Notes under the pieces: generated by a model | The model's input: the letters and a program-made list of their open reading frames with translations, nothing else | Databases searched by the model: none | What the model was told of the DNA's origin: nothing | DNA from: Pseudomonas sp. ATCC PTA-122608 | Lineage (GTDB): Bacteria > Pseudomonadota > Gammaproteobacteria > Pseudomonadales > Pseudomonadaceae | Direction of reading: 5' to 3' | Assembly: GCF_001952855.1 (NCBI RefSeq) | Contig: NZ_LPNO01000008.1 | Location: 1-64,000 of the forward strand | Length of the DNA: 64,000 bases | Made by a program: the position numbers and the translations under genes | Shown: piece after piece, positions 27,299 through 34,721 of the stretch | Layout: every line of letters begins with the position of its first letter | How positions within the stretch are numbered: position 1 is the first letter of the stretch

Positions 27299-27388
27299 TG
27301 ATTCCAGTGGAATCATCCTTGGCTGAGCAGCATGCTGATTCCACTGGAATCATGCTGGCAGAGCGCTTCCGTGATTCCAGTGGAATCA
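27299..27388. repeat. Three phased palindromes after the replication gene
   Basis: TGATTCCA-G/C-TGGAATCA occurs three times (27299-27315, 27336-27352, 27372-27388). The arms are identical in all copies; only the central base differs. Spacing is 37 and 36 bases. The block begins 11 bases after the replication gene stop and lies in a 237-base gap before the next gene. A partition site bound by ParB, an origin iteron set or an operator would all fit. Confidence 0.8.
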
Positions 27389-27525
27389 GCTCCTTGGGTT
27401 CGTTGGACCATCCCCAGCTTGGGAGGCTGTCTCAAAACATCCCGTCTACGAATCTGTTTCCGCACTGACGACATTCTCGTTCCTCGCAATACTGATGCAG
27501 TGACATCTACTTGCAGGAGCAATCC

Positions 27526-28299
27526 ATGTCTGACCTTGTTCAATTGAATCTTGGCCCGTTGCGCAGCGCCATGAAGCTCACGCTCCACACCCATCATGCA
27601 GCTCGTGTCTGGCATGGCAGACCTGCAGGGAATGGCAAAAACGGCATTATTGGCTTGAGCGGCTTCGTCAGCTTGATGAACAGAATGAAGCGGGCGGCGG
27701 AGCAGGACGACCCCTATGCAGATTTTTGGCTGATCCGAATCCACGAGAAACTTGAGTCTTCAAAATCTGAACTGGGACAAATAAAAGCCCGGTTGGACCA
27801 GTCCATGAGCAGCCTGCCCGAAGCATTAAGTGTGGGTGAGAACCTCAACGTTCATCCGGTCATGCTCCCGGTCTACATCAACTCTCCGTTTGGCTTTCTT
27901 GCTGTGTACCTGCTCATCGCTTATGACGACATAGTTCGTCGGTTGTTGCTGGCCCATCACACAGCGTTGATGGGCCGGCGAGACATGGAGGTCTGGATCA
28001 ACGCGGGGGGTTACGTGCTGCGTAGTCTCTTTGGGTTGGCCCAACAATACAAAGTCTCGGGCGCCACGCGTGATGACTTCGTGACGAACAATGCGGTCGC
28101 CCGGGAGGCTCGAGAGCGATATGGAGAGTTGCCACAGGACGTCCTTGAAGGGATACGCCGTTGCGAGTTTGCGCCTCCGATATACCAGCGTCGACCACGA
28201 GAAGAGGGGCAGGACGATGATCCAGATGACGATCCAGATAGCCCGCTCAGCATGGCTCCAGTGGAAACCATAGTGCCAACAGAAGCGGTTGGAGGATGA
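27526..28299 (+). CDS. PFL_4669-family integrating conjugative element protein
   Basis: A 257-aa protein matching the TIGR03761 (PFL_4669) family by its opening LGPLRSAMKLTLHTHHAARVWHGR and the block GIIGLSGFVSLMNRMKRAAEQDDPYADFWLIRIHEKL. The C-terminus is acidic (DDDPDDDPDSP). Function unknown; the family is found in the maintenance region of PFGI-1-class elements. RBS AGGAG precedes ATG 27526. It begins a second operon with the DUF3158 and ssb genes. Confidence 0.87.
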   Translation: MSDLVQLNLGPLRSAMKLTLHTHHAARVWHGRPAGNGKNGIIGLSGFVSLMNRMKRAAEQDDPYADFWLIRIHEKLESSKSELGQIKARLDQSMSSLPEALSVGENLNVHPVMLPVYINSPFGFLAVYLLIAYDDIVRRLLLAHHTALMGRRDMEVWINAGGYVLRSLFGLAQQYKVSGATRDDFVTNNAVAREARERYGELPQDVLEGIRRCEFAPPIYQRRPREEGQDDDPDDDPDSPLSMAPVETIVPTEAVGG

Positions 28300-28303
28300 G
28301 TCG

Positions 28304-28876
28304 ATGGTTCATTCCGAAGATGCCGTCAGCGCTGTCACTGCGGCCGAATCGACAGTCGATGAGAAACACGTTGCCTTCCAGCCGCTGCAACAGAGTGCCT
28401 TCTCGGCGATAGAACACGCGGCCTTCCTTAAAGGGCTTTTAAAGCCTTTTAAGGGTAAGGGGGAGCTCATGCAATTTGGTGACGTGTGCAGTCGGCTTAT
28501 GAACAGTTTGGTTCAGTTAGCTACTGGAGAGGTGCTGGCTCAGGCCGAGCGTTATCCATTCACGTTGCTCCCAATCCGTATGACGCGACAGTCGACTGGA
28601 GCGGGAACGGTATTTCTGCGCTGGAGCCGAATGGATCGCAGCAAGATGGGAGTCGACCTATGGGCTGACCTGTTAGGCAATGGCAGGACGCCGATCAACC
28701 TAGTTTCGGATCTTTACGCCATGGAGCTTCAGCGGATAACGATCAACATGCAGATCAGCTTAATGCACAGCATCAGCCGACAGGCATTTTTGTGTGCTTC
28801 CAAAATCCGAGTTGCCGAGCAGATTTATCAGCAGCGAGTTTCTCAGCAGGTCACAAGCAATTCAGCGGAGGTATGA
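28304..28876 (+). CDS. DUF3158 family protein
   Basis: A 190-aa protein. Recognisable DUF3158 features are FQPLQQSAFSAIEHAAFLKGLLKPFKGKG near the N-terminus and the block YPFTLLPIRMTRQSTGAGTVFLRW. Usually found next to ssb and PFL_4669 in integrative elements; function unknown. ATG 28304 is chosen for GGAGGA 7 bases upstream; it starts 5 bases after the preceding stop. Confidence 0.82.
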   Translation: MVHSEDAVSAVTAAESTVDEKHVAFQPLQQSAFSAIEHAAFLKGLLKPFKGKGELMQFGDVCSRLMNSLVQLATGEVLAQAERYPFTLLPIRMTRQSTGAGTVFLRWSRMDRSKMGVDLWADLLGNGRTPINLVSDLYAMELQRITINMQISLMHSISRQAFLCASKIRVAEQIYQQRVSQQVTSNSAEV

Positions 28877-28878
28877 CC

Positions 28879-29274
28879 ATGTCCACCAAGTTTTGGGGCG
28901 AGGGGAACATCGGCACGAAGCCCGAGTTCAGGGAGTTTGCGAACGGTAACAAAGAGCCCCGGCGGTTGCTCAGGCTCAACGTGTACTTTGATAACCCGGT
29001 GCCGAAAGGTGATGGAGAGTATGAGGATCGCGGCGGTTTCTGGGCCAACGTGGAGCTTTGGCACAAAGACGCCGAGCGCTACTCGGAGCTTTACAGCAAA
29101 AGCATGCGGGTGCTGGTGATAGGTCGCATGCTTATGGATCAGTGGGAGGACGACAACGGCGAGGAGCGCAGTGCGATGAAGGTGCAGGCTAGCCGAGTGG
29201 GGATTTTGCCGCATCGTCTTCAGAGTTTGATGGTGAGATCGAACGACCATGCACCTTCTGAAGACGTAGTTTAA
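28879..29274 (+). CDS. ssb: Single-stranded DNA-binding protein of the element
   Basis: A 131-aa OB-fold protein opening STKFWGEGNIGTKPEFREF, with core strands RLNVYFDNPVPK, GGFWANVELWHKDAE and RVLVIGRMLMDQWED, characteristic of element-encoded Ssb. It lacks the acidic DDDIPF-type tail of chromosomal SSB, ending SNDHAPSEDVV. It probably protects single strands during replication or transfer. The ATG at 28879 is preferred over 28873 because GGAGG sits 7 bases before it; the gene overlaps the DUF3158 stop region. Confidence 0.85.
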   Translation: MSTKFWGEGNIGTKPEFREFANGNKEPRRLLRLNVYFDNPVPKGDGEYEDRGGFWANVELWHKDAERYSELYSKSMRVLVIGRMLMDQWEDDNGEERSAMKVQASRVGILPHRLQSLMVRSNDHAPSEDVV

Positions 29275-29315
29275 AAATCTATATTTGGCTGTTAAGCAAA
29301 TTCCCAGGTACACCG

Positions 29316-29333
29316 TTTCTCGTATGCGAGAAA
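29316..29333 (+). other. Hairpin in leader of the 29416 gene
   Basis: TTTCTCG-TATG-CGAGAAA forms a 7-bp stem with a 4-base loop, followed by C- and G-rich blocks (CCCC at 29337, GGGG at 29358) that can also pair. It lies between ssb and the next small gene; it could be a leader structure or a weak terminator. Confidence 0.4.
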
Positions 29334-29415
29334 ATTCCCCAAGCCCAGTCTAAAACCGGGGCGAGGCCGTCCCAGAATGGGGTTATCACATCTACTCAGC
29401 GAAAGGAATCTCGAT

Positions 29416-29652
29416 ATGCCGACCTTTACCGCATCAGAAAAAGCTGTCGCATTGAGTAAGGCGCAAAGAGAAGTTGATCTAGTCGCCGAAGCTGAAGACA
29501 TCGCGGAGCTGCACCGACAGAAAAGCTGGGCCAGGGCATACGCCTCGGCGTTGGTACACGTCGGGGCATTGACTAGCGATGAACAGGGTAGGCTTGAGGG
29601 GCAGATCCTCAGGACTTCAGAAATGCGTCTGGACGAGCTTGATGCTCGCTGA
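29416..29652 (+). CDS. Small helical protein, function unknown
   Basis: A 78-aa protein rich in Ala, Glu and Arg, predicted to be almost all helix, with no recognised domain. RBS GAAAGGA lies 9 bases before ATG 29416. The position after ssb, separated by a 140-base leader, suggests an element accessory gene. Confidence 0.65.
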   Translation: MPTFTASEKAVALSKAQREVDLVAEAEDIAELHRQKSWARAYASALVHVGALTSDEQGRLEGQILRTSEMRLDELDAR

Positions 29653-29740
29653 TACCTCTGAAACAAGCCCGGCGTGTCGGGCTTGTCGAGAGCTGATTCA
29701 TTAAGTCGGTTGCCGACAGTTTCCGAGTACCTCGAACTGT

Positions 29741-29915
29741 GTAAGCGTCCGGTTGGGTTGCTTTCCTGAACGACCTCGGCTTTGAACGGTTTTGGATAAG
29801 AGCTTCGTTGGCGCATGAAAATGCTGGCAATAAGGGTGATCGCGTCCGCTTAAAAATACGCGGACACCATGCACTTAAACTTAGAGTTTGAAAGGTGAGT
29901 TCGCCGGACGCTTAC
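29741..29915. mobile_element. IS66-like end pair (MITE-like remnant)
   Basis: GTAAGCGTCCGG at 29741 is repeated as its exact reverse complement ending at 29915 (CCGGACGCTTAC). GTAAGCG is the usual start of IS66-family inverted repeats. Only 175 bases lie between the outer ends, with an internal stem GTCCGC/GCGGAC near 29850, and no transposase remains. Flanking 8-mers (CGAACTGT left, GGGAGGTT right) do not match, so no target duplication is seen. The rest of the 29653-30285 gap contains no convincing gene. Confidence 0.55.
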
Positions 29916-30285
29916 GGGAGGTTTTTCCAACGGTCCAAAGCTATATTGGGTCGCTATATGCAGGAGTTCCATCATCGGGCGCGTATTGCAACGTTTGTTG
30001 AAAGGTTAACGCTAACCTATTATCGCCCTTTGGGGACCAAATATTGACTTGAGGCACACATGCTTTTACGCACGATCGCCCTCTACATCGGCTCCCCTAT
30101 AGAGGAGGAATCTGAACGCGTAGTGCTTCGAGCTCTTCTAGTGATGCTTGAGGAGCGTAGATGGGCGTGAACGGACTGCGTGTGAAAATCGCGACGTATG
30201 ACGAACTGTCAATTCTTTTGTCTAGCATCAACCCGCGATGACGGTTCCGGTTTCACAATTGCTGTGAAACCTTGAATGTCAGACG

Positions 30286-30315
30286 AAAAAAGCCCAGCTT
30301 GGCTGGGCTTTTTTA
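30286..30315. terminator. Bidirectional rho-independent terminator
   Basis: AAAAAAGCCCAGC / GCTGGGCTTTTTT pair around a short TTG-containing loop, with A-run and T-run on either side. It ends the minus-strand pyocin-immunity transcript. A perfect 9-bp hairpin (GGTTTCACA-ATTGC-TGTGAAACC) lies just beyond at 30249-30271. Confidence 0.85.
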
Positions 30316-30330
30316 AAAATGATTCAGAAT

Positions 30331-30603
30331 TTATTCAAACGTGTATTTTTTCTCAGTTACGAATGCCGGTTCCTTCCAATTAGGGCCTTTTATTAAGGCC
30401 TTACCAGAATCGATGATAAGCCCTTCACTTACCATATAACTAACCAGTTTTAATAGCTCAAGATTGTTTAGGATATTAACCCAGTCGTTTCTATTGTAAA
30501 GCCCGTCTAATCTAGGATACGAAATTCCACTTTCGCCCTTTGTTAGAAATAAAACGACATCTCTAGGTGCTTCGGAAACAACCACATCATTAATAGTATT
30601 CAT
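30331..30603 (-). CDS. Putative immunity protein of the adjacent pyocin
   Basis: A 90-aa acidic protein without signal peptide or membrane segment. I do not recognise its family. It starts within the toxin stop region (ATGA overlap at 30600-30603) and ends before a strong terminator, the standard toxin-immunity layout. By position it should bind and block the C-terminal toxic domain in producing cells. AT content is higher than in the core genes. Confidence 0.75.
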   Translation of the reverse strand: MNTINDVVVSEAPRDVVLFLTKGESGISYPRLDGLYNRNDWVNILNNLELLKLVSYMVSEGLIIDSGKALIKGPNWKEPAFVTEKKYTFE

Positions 30604-32630
30604 TTTGCTTCCCTCTCGTCCTGTATCCTTCCAGCTTCTAACGCTTCCGGGGTGTAAAACAGATTCTGACCATCTTTCAGCTTATAGTCTTCTAATGTTG
30701 CCGCATGAGCATTATTCCAAGTCGCACCGCTATCCGCAGGGGACACACCATCCGCAATCCCCAAAGCCCTGTACCGTTCAAGCTCTCTAGTCTCGTGAGT
30801 ATAAAATCGCTTATCGATATCAGTAACGGCCATTTCGCCGCTTAGGATTTTTTCCAGGCGATCAATCATCACGGCGTTTGCATCCGATGGACCGAACCTG
30901 CCTGTATGCAGCTTAACGAGATCAATGCCTTCCTGGGTCACTGTTGCGGTCGTCCAATCAAGGTTTTGAGTCGGCCCCCCTGCTTTATCAGGATTGTACA
31001 TCCGACCGCTGTACTCGCCTTTGGTGTCGGCCCCTTCGTACGGATTGCTGTACACGGCATAAATCGGCGGCAAACCGGAATCCGCAGGGTAAACGTAGAT
31101 ACCGTCTCGAAAGCCCGACTGCTCGGCAGCGGGAAACGGCTCAGCTTCGATTTCGACGGGTGTCAGTGTGATTCCGGTATATACCGGATTCTGGACGGGC
31201 TGCGCCGGTGTTGCGGTTGAGCTATTTCCAGGTACCGCGATCGGGAACGTCAAAATAAAGGGTTCTGCACCAACGCCTGTGAACGTATAAGCGTTTGCTA
31301 CAGGATCGAATACCAGTGCACGTACAGGCACAGCAGGAGAAACACCACCGGTTGCCTGCGTGTTCACCAGGGAATACTTCGATTGATCACCAATAATCCG
31401 ATATGGGACATCAACCGTCCCGCCCGCCGCAGCAACGTCCTGAAGGTTTGCGGGCAGATTGGGCGCCAAGTCTTTCGCTGGCAGGTTCAGGGTTGTCGGT
31501 GGTAATTCACCATTACCGAGCGGCGATGGATACAGCAGGGCAAACAGACCCACGGCTGTGGCCGAACTAAAAACGGTACCCAATACCGCCCTACCGGCTT
31601 GAAGGGCACCTTCCAACGTTATTTGTGAGCCTGCCGCAGCTACGACAGATCCTCCAGCAGCGCTGAGCTGCGTAGCACCGGCAGCCGGAAGCTTGAACGT
31701 ATGAGCGGTTTTAAATGCAGCAACTCTCGCAGCTTCAGCGGCTGCTGCGGCGACGGCCGCTGCGGCGGCGTTGGCGGCAGCGACTTCCTCGGGGGTCAGT
31801 TGCTTACTGATCGTTACGGGGGTATCACCGTTGATTGTGATTTCAAAGGGCGTAGCGTTCAGATTTTGCGCCACGTACTGAAGCTGAGTTGCTGCCGCTT
31901 CACCCACTGCGGTTTTAAGATTTTCGGGAATGGTGTTGTAAGTGACGTTTCCCGCAGAAATTTTCCCATCAAACTGATAGTTCCCTACGGCGTCTTTATT
32001 GACAGTGCCTTCAACCTTGAAGCTGGTATTTTCAATCCAGGACAACAGCTGCCAATCACTGACTGATCCGACAGCAGGAATGCTTTCTACAAGAATCGGG
32101 GTGACGGTACCGACCGGAGCCGCTGCCAAGGCGGCATCCAAGAGAGGGCTGGAAAAATTTGACGAATTTAAGCCAAAGCTGGCAATGGATGTTTCTGCTG
32201 CTGCGCCGTGTCCGTAGACAAAATGTCCAAATGCAGCAACGGGGGTCAGTTGGTTGCCCGTCAGACCAGGGCATGCCGCAACGCCGTTCGTGAGCTGGAC
32301 ATAATTGGTGCTCGCGTAATAAAGCGCGCCATTGACGTCATTTCCCGGGTGCAAAAATATGTAGTAGTCCGCATAGGGGACAACTTGCAGATCGTAGGTG
32401 AACCCCGGCGCGACGTTACCATTCTGGCTCCAATTTAGCTGTTCATCGGCGAGCTTAATAAGCATTTCTCGCCACAGACCCTGAGCGTAGTATGGATTTC
32501 TTGATTGTTGTTGCATTAGGAAAATAACAGCAGGGCTGGGCCCCGGGTTAGGCAGTCCATTTGTATTTACATCTGGATAGCCAGGTTCAGTAGCTGTGAT
32601 GTTTATTGGGGGAAGAGTTATGTCGACCAT
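30600..32630 (-). CDS. S-type pyocin-like bacteriocin
   Basis: A 676-aa colicin-like toxin. The N-terminus begins DITLPPINITA, a pattern seen at the start of S-type pyocins. Residues about 1-270 would be the receptor-binding part; an Ala-rich helical stretch (about 278-305) follows. The Pyocin_S translocation domain lies at about 385-560 (VPYRIIGDQSKYSLV, VRALVFDPVANAYTFTG, ITLTPVEIEAEPFP). The C-terminal toxic domain (about 575-676) has FYTHETRELERYRALG and NNAHAATLEDYKL; I have seen such motifs at polymorphic-toxin tips but cannot name the activity. No HNH motif of DNase pyocins is visible. A LexA box lies 140 bases upstream, so SOS induction is likely. No lysis gene is adjacent. Confidence 0.85.
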   Translation of the reverse strand: MVDITLPPINITATEPGYPDVNTNGLPNPGPSPAVIFLMQQQSRNPYYAQGLWREMLIKLADEQLNWSQNGNVAPGFTYDLQVVPYADYYIFLHPGNDVNGALYYASTNYVQLTNGVAACPGLTGNQLTPVAAFGHFVYGHGAAAETSIASFGLNSSNFSSPLLDAALAAAPVGTVTPILVESIPAVGSVSDWQLLSWIENTSFKVEGTVNKDAVGNYQFDGKISAGNVTYNTIPENLKTAVGEAAATQLQYVAQNLNATPFEITINGDTPVTISKQLTPEEVAAANAAAAAVAAAAAEAARVAAFKTAHTFKLPAAGATQLSAAGGSVVAAAGSQITLEGALQAGRAVLGTVFSSATAVGLFALLYPSPLGNGELPPTTLNLPAKDLAPNLPANLQDVAAAGGTVDVPYRIIGDQSKYSLVNTQATGGVSPAVPVRALVFDPVANAYTFTGVGAEPFILTFPIAVPGNSSTATPAQPVQNPVYTGITLTPVEIEAEPFPAAEQSGFRDGIYVYPADSGLPPIYAVYSNPYEGADTKGEYSGRMYNPDKAGGPTQNLDWTTATVTQEGIDLVKLHTGRFGPSDANAVMIDRLEKILSGEMAVTDIDKRFYTHETRELERYRALGIADGVSPADSGATWNNAHAATLEDYKLKDGQNLFYTPEALEAGRIQDEREAK

Positions 32631-32769
32631 AGTTTATATCCTTATCCATCCACGTAATTAGCAGTTCCTGTTCCCTAAAGGGTCGAAGCCCTTTGTTGGC
32701 ATGACTCATGTTCAATCGCATCTGACCTGATGGCGGGTTTGGCCGTGGGTAAACATGAGCGCCAAGAAA

Positions 32770-32785
32770 CTGTATATCCGTACAG
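32770..32785. promoter_or_regulatory. LexA box upstream of the pyocin gene
   Basis: CTGTATATCCGTACAG fits CTG-N10-CAG and is close to the CTGTATATATATACAG consensus. It lies 140 bases before the toxin start on the minus strand. The remaining bases of 32631-33005 hold no gene I can support. Confidence 0.75.
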
Positions 32786-33005
32786 CTTAATCCATCAACA
32801 GAAATATGCATAAATGCATATGTGGCCGACAAACGGTATCGATTCGCATTTGCCATCGGTGTGTGGTGGCCAGATCAAATAGAGTCAATACACCTGTTCC
32901 AAATGTAAAGTATTCGCATTTATACTCCCGCTCAATCGCCACTTCTACCGAGGTCGTCTGTTTATTTCTTCGCGCAGGTCATCGTGCAGGTCTCCCCCCA
33001 AACCC

Positions 33006-33410
33006 ATACTGCTGACAGCTTTGATTCGGCACTACGATGAGCTGGTGGACCATGTGCGCCGACGCTTTGGTAAGCGGATCTTCGCGCGTGAAGTGGTTCA
33101 CGATTTGTGCCTGCAGTTGCTTGAGCAGGATGAAAAGCCAAGCGTGCGCACGCCAGTGGCCTTTTACGCAAGATCGCCAGTGATATAGCAATCAGTCGCT
33201 ACCATAGCGAGCGCCGCCGCCAGCCTTCATTGTCGGCGTTTCGGCAGTGCCGGGCGTGATCTGTGGCGCGCCGAGCCCGGAGCGTCAGCTTGATGGGGGA
33301 AGAGCGCTGGAGCTGCTGACTAAGCAATTGCCAGTCTGCCACCGCGCTGCCAGACGGTGTTTGTCATGCACAGGTGCATGAGTTGCCCCAGGCTGAAGTG
33401 GCCGAGCGCG
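33006..33410 (+). pseudogene. Decayed FecI-like ECF sigma factor
   Basis: Reading from 33006 gives LLTALIRHYDELVDHVRRRFGKRIFAREVVHDLC.QLLEQ..KPSVRTPVAF, the region 2 sequence of a FecI/PvdS-type extracytoplasmic sigma factor. One missing T at about 33160 (CCTTTTACG) shifts the frame; with it restored the protein continues LRKIASDIAISRYHSERRR. Further on, separate frames give QTVFVMHR near 33355 and HELPQAEVAE near 33377, pieces of region 4. At least three frameshifts and no clear start codon make it dead. GC content is higher than in the pyocin gene, so it probably derives from a chromosomal iron-uptake locus. Confidence 0.75.
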
Positions 33411-33499
33411 GTACACACTAAGAAGCGTGCCTACTCAATTGAATAGGGTAGCTGGTCACTCCCCATTGACCACCGATGCGGGGGTTGAGGTTGTCGTCA

Positions 33500-34189
33500 C
33501 TATCCAAGTGGAAGGATCAGATCCGCCCCTTGGTTTTTGACGTTCCCTACTGGAGTCCCCACCGGGTACCACTCAAATTCGTCGACGGGGAGACAAAGGT
33601 TTTTGGCTATGTCTTCCGCTCGAGCTGGCGACAGTTCCTGGTCCAACCATTCCCTGGCGTGTTCTGGAGACAAAACCAGCGGTCGCCGATCGTGTATATC
33701 CAACATGCCTTGGTCGCTGGCAGCCGTAATGATGACAAACCCATCTCCCTCGTGAGGTTCAAGATCTGTGTGAACCTGAGCTAGCGCTGCGAGGAACATA
33801 GGTGTCTGGCTTTTGAGACGAATGAAGTAAGGCTGCTTTTTCTTTGGATTCTCAGGATCCTTCACCCACTCATACCAACCATCAGCTACAACAAGTGCCC
33901 GGCCATTTGGCCAGAGCTGCTTGAAGAACTTGCCGGTGGTCACTGTTTCAACCCTGGCGTTGATCGGATCAGGACGTTTGCCTTTGGCCCAGAAGGGCGC
34001 CCATCCCCAGTGGACCGGATCAATTCGCAACCCGTCGTCGACGCTGTGCAGGATAAGTACCCGGGTAGTCGGTGCAATGTTGTAGCGGGCGATTGGCTGG
34101 TTGTCGTAGCCGCTGATCACGTCCTGCTCTGAATGGAGCTCTCTTAGGTAGTCGGCCATACCTTGGTACTGAGCAAACCGTCCGCACAT
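33500..34189 (-). CDS. SOS response-associated peptidase family protein (SRAP/YedK-like)
   Basis: A 229-aa SRAP-domain protein, relative of YedK and HMCES, which form a thiazolidine crosslink with abasic sites in single-stranded DNA through Cys2. The protein starts MCGRFAQY, so ATG 34189 is fixed by the need for Cys at position 2; a GTG three codons earlier would bury it. Other conserved blocks are RYNIAPTTRVLIL, GWAPFWAK, NARVETV and CLVVADGWYEW-like ALVVADGWYEWV, and the catalytic His-containing region near the end is present in part (ITAASDQGMLDIHDRRPLVL). It is divergent from umuDC and shares their LexA box. Confidence 0.9.
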   Translation of the reverse strand: MCGRFAQYQGMADYLRELHSEQDVISGYDNQPIARYNIAPTTRVLILHSVDDGLRIDPVHWGWAPFWAKGKRPDPINARVETVTTGKFFKQLWPNGRALVVADGWYEWVKDPENPKKKQPYFIRLKSQTPMFLAALAQVHTDLEPHEGDGFVIITAASDQGMLDIHDRRPLVLSPEHAREWLDQELSPARAEDIAKNLCLPVDEFEWYPVGTPVGNVKNQGADLILPLG

Positions 34190-34253
34190 GGTAATCACCC
34201 GCTTGTCGTAATTTCCTACAACTGAATTGACCGCAAACCGCCTTCAAAGTTAA

Positions 34254-34269
34254 CTGTATACCTATACAG
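34254..34269. promoter_or_regulatory. LexA box between SRAP and umuDC
   Basis: CTGTATACCTATACAG, a near-perfect CTG-N10-CAG SOS box, 21 bases upstream of the umuD start and 65 upstream of the SRAP start; it can control both. Confidence 0.88.
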
Positions 34270-34289
34270 TATCTGAGAAATCTTGCGTC

Positions 34290-34721
34290 ATGAGCTTTGT
34301 CATTCTAGGCCCTCTGGCAGAAGGCGGCGTCCAGCTGCCTCTTTGCTCTTTCAAAGTCCCGGCGGGTTTCCCTTCGCCGGCGGCTGACCATATCGAACAA
34401 CAGATCTCATTGGATGAGCTGCTGAACATCCGAGCGCCCCATGTTTATCTGGTGTCGATTGCGGGGGATAGCATGCAAGGCATCGGAATTTTCGACGGTG
34501 ACTTGGCGATTGTGGATCGGTCCATTGAGCCGCTGAACGGGCACATCGTCATTGCTCTGCTTAATAACGATCCTGTGTGCAAGCGCCTCTGCAAGCTGGG
34601 GCCTGAAGTGATTTTGAGGTCAGAGAATCCAAAGTACCCGGCGCGGTATGTGATGGAAGGGGACGAGCTATCGATCTGGGGTGTCGTCACTTACAGCGTG
34701 CGCAGCCATGGCCACGCTTAA
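34290..34721 (+). CDS. umuD: UmuD/RulA-like S24 peptidase subunit of DNA polymerase V
   Basis: A 143-aa LexA/UmuD-family protein. The self-cleavage bond is Ala-Gly in VPAGFPSPAADH (about 25-26; E. coli UmuD has Cys-Gly). The catalytic Ser is in IAGDSMQGIG and the Lys in DPVCKRLCK. RecA-stimulated cleavage would give UmuD', the partner of UmuC in error-prone translesion synthesis. Plasmid and element homologues are called RulA. The gene overlaps umuC by 14 bases and is preceded by a LexA box. Confidence 0.92.
   Translation: MSFVILGPLAEGGVQLPLCSFKVPAGFPSPAADHIEQQISLDELLNIRAPHVYLVSIAGDSMQGIGIFDGDLAIVDRSIEPLNGHIVIALLNNDPVCKRLCKLGPEVILRSENPKYPARYVMEGDELSIWGVVTYSVRSHGHA

Noticed and set aside
30060..30170. 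36-codon open frame with a weak GAGG upstream
   Set aside because: Too short, no recognisable features, in a stretch with mobile-element scars.
32587..32856. 89-codon minus-strand frame overlapping the pyocin start
   Set aside because: It would span the LexA box and overlap the toxin start in another frame, with no RBS or domain.
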